NCBI GenBank assembly: GCA_905160935.1
Contig: CAJHZI010000308.1
Location: forward strand, 405,309-469,308
DNA from: Enchytraeus crypticus
Taxonomy: Eukaryota > Annelida > Clitellata > Enchytraeida > Enchytraeidae
Direction of reading: 5' to 3'
Length of the DNA: 64,000 nucleotides
The position numbers were made by a program, and so were the translations under genes. Under the pieces are notes generated by a model. That model made no database searches, was not told the origin of the DNA, and worked only from the letters and a program-made list of their open reading frames with translations. Positions 36,301 through 48,823 of the stretch are shown here, one piece after another. How positions within the stretch are numbered: the stretch's first letter is position 1; every line of letters starts with the position of its first letter.

Positions 36301-39300
36301 AAAGAATTGAAAGAATACTATCTTACATACTCAAAGTTTAGCTAGGTTTTGCATGATATTATATGCAATGGTCTGTCGTACGCAGGCCTAAGTGCTATAG
36401 CAACAGCTTGTGAAAACTGCATTTGAATGGCAGAAAAGTTGATACTCTGTGTAGTACAGTGTGTACTATCGTACTGTTAAGGTCATCAATTTGTTTCTTT
36501 CATCTGGTTTCGCTTAAGTTCTACGCATACAACGAGGACACTGTTAATTCTATATAATATACATACGAATACATTGTCAAGTCTCTTAACTCTCCTGTAT
36601 ACTTTCCAATTTAGAATTTTCTAATTTTGAAGCTAAATGTTAACTGTTCCAAAGGTGCTCAAATCATTTTAAAACAATATATTTGAGTTCTCAACTCTCA
36701 AGGCTGCAGAATTGATATAAACTGGTTGGATGGCCGAGTGCATGGACAGCACGCTTGGATAAGCAACATGCCGTCGGTTCGAATCCTAGTGAAGTCGTTT
36801 GACAAAACCCAAGGGGTAAGGAAAAGGCCGGTAAACTTAGCTTAATAGTTCAGAAATTCTCTCAGATTATTACGATGTGATACTACCCCTTTGATGGTCA
36901 TATCGTTAGGTTTTCCATCGACGTAGCTGATGGATTTATTCTGGAGAGTGAGCCAGGACCAGGTGGCGCTGATGGGCTCAGGGTGCATGCGCCCCACGCA
37001 GGTGATGTGATAGTAGTCGTCTCCCGGTCTCGACACCCAGCCAGGCGAGCACGTCAGGGACGGCGGCTCTGCAACGGGTCACGTAAATAGTATTCGCCAT
37101 TTTGTCATAGCTTTAATATCGCATATAACGTATAGCAAGAGTATGACTTCTGTATTTGTATATATTTCATTTGTATATATCTTCGTTCAACGCTCAGCTA
37201 CCCTACAACGGAACCACAATCCCCAGTCCTTCCTCTCTCATAATATTTTATGCAATGGTCTGTCGTAAGCAGACCTATGTGCAATAGCTATAACTTGTGA
37301 AAACTGCATTTGAATGGTAGAAAAGGTGAGACTCTGTGTATTATCGTACTGTTAAGGTCATCTACTTGTTCCCTTCATACGATTTCGCATCAGTTCTATG
37401 CATACATCGAATACATTGTCAGTTCTATATAACACATAAATTGTATCGCCATTTTGCCATAATTTTTGTCATAAATTTCGACCCGCTTACCTTGGATCTT
37501 CCACTTGCACTGTTTTGATCTTGCTTTCTCTTGTGGTCTCTGTGTACTCAGTCGTCATTATGTGGTGCTTTGGCGCCTGTTTGTGTAGAGTCTGCAAAAG
37601 ACGTCCCTGACATTGCCTTACGGCGAGGAGTCGGACGTTAAATTCTTATTGATTAATTGATTGAACTTTAATAACGCACATAACGTATGGCAAGAGTATG
37701 ACGTCTGGAGCATTAAAGGATTAATATAATCACACAATGTAATAGTTTTGGCATACTCTTGATTAACCTTGGAATCCAGAATGAGACCAAGGTTAATCAA
37801 GAATGTTGAAAAACGTTTCATATTTGGACCATTTTTTAATTAAAATATTTTGAACCATTTGTTAATTTAAACACGCTGGAGCCAGTCGCGATGTCGATAA
37901 GATACTCGACCGTGGATCAGTATGTGCGGGGTTCAAATCCTGGTCTCTCGTTACTGACAGCGCTTTCGAGTGAGGAAAACTGACGTTAAGATAAAAAAAT
38001 ATTTATTAAAACAAATAAACCTTCAAAAGAAATTGAAGTACTGCTAAAATGAGAAATTGATTGATAGGTTGGTCAATTCTGATTGGCTCATAAATTGAAA
38101 TAATGATGCGGTTGCACTCACGATTAACAAGGATGACGACGGAGCTGGAGAGCGGAGGGAACAGGAGCATGCTGGCTATGCACGTCAGGTTCTTGCCGTG
38201 CAGCTGTGGGTCTACTATGTTGATCCTGAGCAAGAGTTGTGAGGTGAGCTCAGTAACCGATATGCCATCCTCGTCCAGAATCAACCTGGTGTGGTGATGA
38301 CTGAACCTCGAGGTCACGTCCATCCCGTCAAGAGTTACCACTACCCCAGGTTTTGTTTCAGTCCCGTGCACTAGCACGGTGCACATCAGCACGGCCTTTT
38401 CGTTCTGCCTCAGAGAGATCTTAGATCCATCGGGGGCCACGTGGGCCAACCCGCCCTCGCCCACCTGGTAACGCATTTCTACTCTTTTCGGAGCCACTAC
38501 AAAATATAACGCGTTTGAATTTTTCCATAAATCGATTAAACTATTAATGCCTGCTAAATTATACATTAAATTAACCAGTTGAAATAAACTAATCTTTAGT
38601 CTACATATTGAACACTGTATAAATTGGGGGCTTTTAATAGTAATTAATTTACATTTATTTTATTACCTGATAAACATGGCAGTTTTAGGGATTTATTTAG
38701 TGATATATTAATTTACCGAGTAATTTTTATAAACAAACCCATTACTGGTAGCTCCAAGAAGCTGGAACTATCTTCCGGTAGTTTCTTACATCCAATCTGA
38801 CCTCCATCTTGACCTTTAATTGCTGCAATACATTGATAAATATATATATATATATATATATAATAAAGGTTTAACATCCGTTTCCTCATCCAGGGATGAT
38901 GACAGGGGCCTCCCCAACAGCACACATCACTACAGATCAATTCACCCAGACCAATCTGCGGAAGAAATATGCTGAGAAGTAAGGTCCTAAACGAAAGCCA
39001 GTCCGGTGATTAAGAAATGGTCAAGGTAGATTGATTATGTCTCAATTGGGAAAAGGTAAGTCTTAAGCTTGCTAGAGAATGTTGAAGGAGAAAAACAAGA
39101 GCGAAGATTAGCAGATAAAGAGCAAGAGCAAGGATAGTGGCTGAATTTCTAGTAAGGGATGGACGTAATTGCCTAATCTGACGAATCTGAAAGAAAGAAG
39201 CGCGACAAACAGAAGAGATATGGGATTTAAAGTCAAGGTTTTCATCAAATATGACTTCAAGGCTTTTGGCGGATCGAGAAAGTGAAAGAGCAAGATTCTG

Positions 39301-39720
39301 AAAATTAACAGAGTTATTGGTAATTTTACTTCTTTGCAAAGAAGTGCCAATTAAAAGGTATTCAGTTTTGGAGGGATTAACAGCAAGACGGTTAGCACAA
39401 AACCAGGAATATACCTTGTCTAGAATGGATGAGAGATGAGCCAGTTTCTGTTCGGAATCATGATTAGAAAAGGAAAAACATAGTTGTGTGTCATCTGCAT
39501 AGGAATGAAAATTTATGGAGGACTGAGCAAGCAGGTAGCTAAGAGGAGTGATATATAAAGAGAAGAGCAATGGACCTAACACTGAACCTTGAGGAACACC
39601 GCGTAGGAGGGGTAGTTCAGAAGAGCGATTTTGATATATATAATATATGTTATATATATATACATGTATATATATTTATATAAACATTATATATATTTAT
39701 ATTTTATATGCACACATGTA

Positions 39721-39792
<72 letters not shown>

Positions 39793-39847
39793 TATACGTG
39801 TGTGTATATAAAATATTAATATATATAATGTTTATATATATAGATAT

Positions 39848-39882
<35 letters not shown>

Positions 39883-41048
39883 AGTCTCTCTCTCTCTTTC
39901 TAAGCTTTCTTTCTCTCCGCATCTCTCTCCCTTTCTCTCTCCTAGCCTCGGGGGTTTTTCAGTGCAGGTTCACCAAATTATTTTATTGATTTGCTTATGC
40001 TCTTCCTGATATATTATGGCCTACACTAACGCTTTTATTGAACCTAATTAATAATTAATGGAAATATTTTTATTTTTATTTTTATTTTATTTAAATTCGG
40101 AATATGCAAGTGCCACTTGTGGGCCCTTATTTCCGTTCATGCGCTCTAACTGTCTATTGTGTATGCCAATTGTGATATCATGTGCGTATGATAAATGAAA
40201 TAATAAATAATAATAATATTACTTTCTCTTTATTATTTTTACGAAAGTAACGAAATCCAAATCGGAAATGTTACTTTCATAAAACTATTAAGATTCCTAT
40301 GACCTAATTATCAAAATTAAAAACAATTTGTAGGAATTCGTCTGAAATTTTAACAGCATATTGGGTCAGAAAGCACAGGATGGTTGTTTAAGACAGTTAA
40401 TTCTCAGTTTCTTGCGTGCTGCCTCAGGAGGCAATATACTTTAATTCATAAAATTGCAAATCACTGGGACAATACTTACGTGACAGCAATAGTTCCATAT
40501 GACCCTGATCAGCTACCCAGCTGGTCACCTCATAGCGTCCAGTCTTACGAAATCTCTCTTCCAGATGACCATTAGTGGCCAGGACATGTTCCACTCCCTC
40601 AACTGTCTTCACAAGCCGGACGAGATCAAGGATTCCGCGCCGCTGCACCTTGCACAGAATCTTAACGCTGTCTCCTTCACGTACCACTCCAGTGGGAGTC
40701 CTTGAGACTTCTACCTCGTAACTACTGCAGGTACCTAATGCACAGCCGTCAGCATATTCTTTTCAGCATAGACTTACTAGCATAGGTTAGATATCAGCAT
40801 AGTCAATTTTCATCATACAGCTATCAGCAACAGATTAGTAGAAGTATCAGTTTTGCTTGATCAAGATTGTGTCTTATTGAGCTTAGTTCGAAGTTTATAG
40901 TTCAACAATTTGGATGTCTAACCTAATTGCTTAGCTCATGTTTTAATATCCTGATTGTTGAAAATAGAAAATTTATTTTAACAAAATGCTTACACATTTA
41001 TCAGTGATATAATTAATATGATTTAATATATACATGTATATATAACAT

Positions 41049-41101
<53 letters not shown>

Positions 41102-42725
41102 CTAATGTTTTGCGAAGTATCAGACCCAACATAGGCCTGCATGTTTATTTGCAGGTTCCATAAAGAGCACTCCAGCGATCAATGAGCCAAGTCATTAGCA
41201 AAAGGTCATGTATTATCTAAATATTAATGTAGTCTATAGTTTCAGAATAATATGGCTTCTGAGGTGGCTTATTTTTGCCTTCCTCTGTTCTTGCTAGGTC
41301 GCCTCTTACGACACGTGCAGTTTACTGTTTGTCTATTCTTCTGTGTCCCATACTCAATGCAGGAGACTACAATAAATAATAAGATATCTAAACGGATTAG
41401 GTAGGTCAATTAAGTAATGCATTAAGTAGGTAGGTAGTAAGTGCATTTTGAAGCTCTATTCTTGAACAGTATCTCGGTAGCGAGGTAGCGTTCCTGTTTG
41501 GTGTTAATAGGCCAGCATGTACAATGAGTGATATCACAGTAATTTTATCATTAATGATAGAATATTGTCTTTAAAAGTTCATTTAAAATGAATTTTGAAC
41601 TTTAAAAATGAGTCATCGATCGATAGATGTTTTGATGAATACATTCATGCTTTATGCTATATAATTATACAACAAATCAATTACAGCAAATCAATGCTTT
41701 ATGATCCTAATCTTAATTCAAGCGAATCAATGGTTCATGCTACTAGTCTTTATTCACAGTATACATTATACAGTAATAATAATAAAGGTTTAACGTCCGT
41801 TCCCTCATATACCAAAACTATAAATCCTTATTTCAAGAAATCAGTGATTTGTGTTATTAGTTTTAATTCACAACAAATTAAGGTTTATGCTACCAATTTT
41901 AATTCACAGCGAATCAATGTTTTATGCTACAAGTCTCAATTCAGAGTATACCATCTCTACTAGTCTGAATTCACAACAAATAAATGATTTAGGCTACTAG
42001 TCTTAATTGATAGCTAATCAATATTTTATGCAATTATACTATAGTCTTAATCACTGTTTTATGCTAGTGGTCTTAATTAACAGCAAATCAATGTTTTATG
42101 CTACAAGTTTTAATTCATCAAAATCAAAGCTCTATGCTACTAGTCTTCAGTCAGAGCTTATCTATGCTACCAATTTTAATACTCAACAAAACAATGTTTT
42201 GTGCCATACTAGTTTTAATTCACAACAAATCACTGTTTATGCTATTAATCTTCTTTCTCTCTCACACAACAAATCAATGTTTGTGATGCAAGAATCCATC
42301 AATAATAAATGAGCAGAGAGTCACGGCTCGACACGAACACAAACAGTATAATCATAACATTTACAATATATTGATTGGACAAAGCCTTGGACTGCTTTGC
42401 TATTGACATGACTTGATATTATTTAACAAATTTCATTAGTTCTGTAATGTTTGGTTAACATTAGTTATGAAAGTTCTGGAGAGAGTTGGTATGTATTAAG
42501 AAATAGGAAGAAGAGTTGGACACATTCTAGGGGGTGGGTCTATTAAAGAGAGGTAGAGGCAAGCCGAGATTTGGTATGTTAGATGATTTAAAGACCCACT
42601 CAGATGTGGACACGAAGAGGAAAGCGGAAGACAGATAAGAGTTGAGGCGTTATATACCATGGACATAATATACAGTATATTATATACCCACGATCTAAAT
42701 AGAACGCCAGTAGGCAGTGGCTAAT

Positions 42726-42760
<35 letters not shown>

Positions 42761-45700
42761 GAGAGTTATGTTAGATGAAAATTTACTGACAGCATATGTT
42801 ATTGTTATTGCCCTAATTGTGATCATCGTTATTTGCTCCTATTTAGTACCGCCAAGTACTACGATGCAATTTGATAATATATAATTTGATTCATATAGAC
42901 TAAAATGAAAAGTACGATTTAAATTGTGGGTATATATGATATGTATTTAAATATCTATTTGAGCAGAAACTTGAAATGGAAAAGTAGGGACTACGTTAAA
43001 ATCTTCACTTATTCTCTATTCTATATTTACCAGAATTTACCAGAACTGCTATCATCTTTCGTTATTCCAATCCTTCTTCAAACTTAGGTAGCAGGAACAA
43101 GGGAAGAAAATCGAGGGCTTATTTCAATAGTCAAGCACACATGATTACAACATCCAGCTTGTTTTTAAAACTATTCACCGACACAGCATTCACAACCTCA
43201 TCACGCATAGAGTTCCATCTATCAATCACCCTATGAGAAAAAACTTTCCGAAGTCTGTCCTTACACTAGGCTTACATAACTTATAGCTATAAACTCTTAA
43301 AACATTATTGAAGAATTTTGGAAAACAATTGTTGCTCTTAATTCGGAAGCCCATGCATTATTTTACAAACCTCTCTAAGATCACCTCTTATTCTCCTGGT
43401 TTCCTTTAATAGTTATTTTCCTGGTTTAATGGGTTAGAACCCTCGTGGGGAACATCTAGCACACTTCTGGTACAGAAGCAGAAACTAAACTCAATTAAAC
43501 ATCGTTCACATCTTTTCTATAGTAAGTTAACTAATTCAAGTATATATAATATTATTATAGTCTCGACAACAATGATTTATACTTCTGAATATGTTGTCTT
43601 TGTGTAAGACCCATAGCTTTAGTTCAGCTATCTAGTACTTGTAAGTCATTCGCAAACGGGACCTCTAACTTACTATTTATTACGTATTTGGTTAACAAAT
43701 AATTATCAATCAATTTTATCAATTTCTGTATTCTTTTATCATTCTACCAACCTTCACGTAGTCTTCGTTCCTCGGGTAAAAATCTTCTTACTATATCAGA
43801 AATAAGATCTGCCATTGGCAGGAGCTCGTTCATGTTTTCTGCTCCAACATTATGGAACTCTCTGCCACAGGATCTTTGATACTGTAAATGTCTTAGTACA
43901 TTTCTGCGCAAGCTAAAACCCATCTCTTTACTGCACAGGTCTATATTGTGATCCTCTGAACTCAGATCCTAGGCTTGCATTATACCGAGGTCGCCTTCTT
44001 TTCGGGTTTTGCATATTCAGTCGACATCGCCTGGTGCTTTTGGTGTATGTTAGTGCGAAGTCCGCTTGAGAGGTATTCGCATTGCCATTTGGCGAGGAAT
44101 CGAACGTTAAATTCTTACTGATTGATTGATTAACATCAGGCAATTAAAATGTTTATTAGTGTAAACAATCAACTCAAAATTTAACTTTTATACGAATTTT
44201 CTTTAATTTACTAAAGGGACTATAAGACTTAATGTCAAGTACAATTCCTTTTCCAATTGGGCAATTCAAATAATAGAAAAAGGATATTGTCAGGGACCTG
44301 ATTCTACAATTTCATCTGAGGTAAAATGAGATACTGAGATTAAATGCTCCAGGGCTTAAATTCCTAATAATATGCCTCTTATAATTATTTTAGAACCTTT
44401 ACCTGCCCTCGATTTTAACTGAATCTAGATATGCTACTGGTCTATTAATGAATTCAACGACTGTATTAAATTAAATATTAATCTAATACTAAAGGAAACA
44501 AAATAATACACGAATATGCAGTAGAACGAAAATTAAAACGATTTCAAATAGCACATGTAAGCGAAATTCGTAAACATTAAGATTATACTTTTTCTGCCGA
44601 ATTACTGTCCACTTTAGATATTGCAACAGCATGTACTTTACATAAAATACAATTATTTTCGACACACAAATTACTAACACGCTTTCTAGCACAAATTCCT
44701 ACACTTTACCTTCCTCTCGACTACTCGCCTACTAGAATTCCTTATGATATAATCCCTATGTTAGAATATATCGGTGGAACACTCTTTCCAGTGTGATCAT
44801 CTACAGATCACTCACTTCACATCGACTACACGTCGTGATAGATTACAATCAGTTCTACTAAATGAACTCTTCGAATTACTCTTAAATTCGGCTACTACTG
44901 AGATACTTTAAGTCTTCTAAATCTCTTTTCGACGTGCCACGTTTTACGTCCTTGTTGTCACTCTTCCATCTTGAATCTCCTCTTCTAGTTCCCTTCTAGG
45001 CTTGCCCTCATTGGTCACTTGCCCTAGCTTAGCTACCGCCTAGGATCACACTTCCATAAAACACAATACTTTCAAATCTTTACTTTAGTAATACAGCAGT
45101 ATCATTAAATACTTTACTTGAAATGCAAATACCATACGTCATATACAAAATATATCGAATAAAGCTTTCATAGATAGTAATGAGTAATAGAAAAGGGATT
45201 TTTAGAGAAATCCTGTACAGTGCATGTACAGAGTTCCAAAATCTCGTATGATTATTTTTCTGCAAGTGCAAGTATGCAGCTGATTCTTCTGAGAATGATG
45301 ATATACTTTCAACGGAAGGACTAAGTTGATAGCCCAGCACTTGATTAGATGGATTTCAGGCAATCAAGCTGATGTGAATTGATTAGCCTGGAGCTTCTTC
45401 TCCACAAGATCAATTCATTCAACTGTAGCACGCATACGTAGACTTACACAGTCAAGACCGAAAGAGAGAGCTTATTAAATTCCTCGAAATGCAGTTACAA
45501 ACCGGGAGTTTGACAAATATTTTGTTTCATTTAAACAGATAATTCCAGGAGCGGACTTTTAAAATTAAGAAACTAAGAAATGATGGTTAGAGACTCAGAG
45601 TCCGTTAAACATATATACATTGTGTTTTTATAATTGATACCTCACATATATTTTACAATAAAGACGTAAGGAGTTGGCCGATGTTCTTGAAATTTACAGT

Positions 45701-45904
45701 GCTTGTCCAGCAGCCAATTCTACCAAACATAAAGAAATTTCTTTGGAATATCTTTAATAACGTGAAAGTTATAGTTTTGCGAAAAGGAGTGAGGTCATAT
45801 AAGAAATTTCCAGTACATTATTACGGGCGTGTTTAATCAGGGTAAAATTATCTCAATAAAAATAATAGCGAACACGTCACATAGATAAAATTTCTGCTAA
45901 TATA

Positions 45905-45951
<47 letters not shown>

Positions 45952-48675
45952 CATATATATATACGTATATATATATAGGCCTATATATATATATATATAT
46001 TATACGTAATACCTCTGTTCGTACTAACATGCACTTAATGCGAATTTTTAATTGCTCCCTTGCAGTTAAAAACTACTCTATTTAAAACGAACAGTTTATG
46101 TTTCATGATATTGCGATATGGTCCAAATTTAAAGTGTCTTCATTAAGTAAATTTCATTCATGTTATAATAAATGTGCCAAACGGTTCTTCGGTTTCAAAA
46201 GGCAGGATAGTTTATCCGCCATGACATAACATAACAACAATTAGAGTGCTACAGTCATCAATGACAGCATCGAGCACTATTGAGACAAAATCAAGCCGGC
46301 GAGCAAAAAGAAGGTCCAAAAACGGTGCAAATTCCAAAATCCAGAAATTCAGTCCAAAGTCAAAAGAAATCCAGGCCATGCTGCAGTTATGGAATATTCC
46401 TGGTTTTGATTATATTGTATGTAAGTTGTGATCTTTCATTATAGAATTCAAATAACCTTTTGTTTTTTCTTTGGGTGTTTGTAGGCCCATCTGATTTTAC
46501 GAGTGTTTTGTGTGTTTTGTATGATTTGAGTGGGCTTGCTGCCTGATATTTAACAGTAAAGTTATAAGATATTTCGAACTGTTGAGAAAGGTACCGTATT
46601 GTTTTGCCAACGGTATTGTGGCTTTTGTCTTTTTGAATTACTATATATGTATCACAAATATAACTTTCTACATAAGCTAATTGTCTCTGAATGCTTGGAT
46701 GGTAAGTTAGATTTAGATAATGCTGATTACATGGATTATGTTAAAATTAAAAATAAATATTCTATTCAGAGTGATCACTACTGGTAAAATACGATAAAAA
46801 TGTTGAACTTGTTTTGAGGGAATTTTGCCCTAGCTTGATTATTAGGCTATGACTGTTATCCAAAGATGTCTGTTTTTATTTTAATTTAGTTTATTCAAGG
46901 TTCAATCCGTATTTTCTGTTGTTCTTTTCGTTTTTGTTTTCATGTCATGTTTTGTTCTTGCCATGCATTGCAGTGAATAAAGATCATATATATATATATA
47001 TATATCCATTTATACATGTCACAAAATGTACACAGACTTTAAAGTACCCTCTGTATTTAATAACATTTCTGTATGTACAAATAACATCTTTAAAAATGAA
47101 TCATTGTTTTGTTTATTTCCTTCTAAAGACACATCAATTAGAAAGGCAATTTATATTTCTTTTATAATGTGAGTCCCTTTTCTCGTTCTCCTTCACGCAT
47201 TAAATTTCTATGTTGCCATTTTTTCACACTAGTTATTTATATCTCTCTCCATCAATCCCTCTCTCTCTCTCTCACACTCTTTGTATCTCTAGTTCTTATT
47301 TCCTGCATTTACTGTGTTGATTTTCAGTCATTTTACGGGAGAAGTAAACTATCAAGTGTTTCTTATTTGCAGAATTAATTTTCTCATTCAGTTGATTGAA
47401 CCAAATATGATTATTTACACCAGCTTGTCTCTCTGGAGACATACGATGCCGTCTATATGTTACCGTCACTATGCCGTTTAAATATAGAGCAATTTGCTAT
47501 TTATAGTGCTTATTACCTAAGCACGTTCAGGTTCGTTGGGTGATTAGTTCAGGAGATGATTTAGGAGTCTAAAGACATGAGGAGTGTGGGAGACTGGAAG
47601 TCGTTGAGAAGCTGGATTTCAAGACGTCTCTAATTCCACTTTGATATTATTCCATTTGGTATTTTAAAAGGGTATCAAATAATTTAGAGTTCATAAATTT
47701 CGTAAATAAAACTTTTACTGAGAGTATAGCAAAAAGCTAAGGGAGATTTTGTATGTGAATAAGAGTTGCTGCATGATCATGAATATAGAAAGCTAACGGC
47801 ACTAATAATTTTGTAGGGAGAACAATATAGAAACACGAATGCGATTCAAATATCAAAATGTGGATGTTTGGAAGGCTTGAGAGCAGTGCGGCATTCAGCT
47901 TCCTCGTTTGGTTAGAGCCAGTTGTGAAGTCGGTAAGGTACTCGACCACGGATCAGTAGCCTATGTGCGGGGTTCAAATCCTGGGCTGGTCCGTCACTGA
48001 CATCGCTTTCAAGTGAGGAAACTGACGTTAACCTTAGCTTTAGGCCTACATGAATGGTAGTAATAAAATCCAGAATTTTGCAGCCAAGGGAAATAGCATA
48101 TAATAATGTTAAATGATGATAATTCTTAATCTATTAATAAATTAGTACTAATTAATAATATTATTGTATTAATTTTGCACAAGCAAAAGAGGCTTTCTAT
48201 AATAGGAAAGAACTTTTAATAAAATACCTAAAGAGGGACACAAAGATAAAGATAGTGAAAACCTTGGTTTGGACCACGCTATTGTATGGATGTGAAAATA
48301 TGGACCTTAAAAAAGGAAGATATTAGGAAACTAGAGGCTTTGAAATTGTGGATTTGGTGAAGAATGAGAGGATAGCTGGACTCAAAAGGTTAAAAATGAG
48401 GAAGATCTGGAGAGAGTTGGCACAGATAGACAGTTGATAAATGTATTAAGAAATAGGAAGAAGAGTTGGATAGGATACATTCTAAGGGGAATACAATCTA
48501 TGAAAAGAGGTCATAGAAGGCAGAATGGAAGAAAATTGAGGCGGAGGAAGGCCGAGATTAGATTTCTTAGATGATTTAAAGACCCAGTCGTATATGGAAA
48601 CGAAGAGGAAAGCGGAAGACAGAGAAGAGTTTAGGCGTTATATACCATGGACCTGCCAGTAGGCAGTGCACGAAG

Positions 48676-48747
<72 letters not shown>

Positions 48748-48780
48748 ATGTATATAGGCCTATATATATATATATATACA

Positions 48781-48823
<43 letters not shown>

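Noticed and set aside
36724-36800. Functional tRNA genes, here and at 33900 and 54638
   Set aside because: A and B boxes are present, but acceptor and anticodon arms do not pair properly, and 3' tails of SINE type follow in two of the three.
41595-42312. Overlapping plus-strand frames of 122 and 101 codons
   Set aside because: They are products of the 37-bp minisatellite, which lacks stops in some frames.
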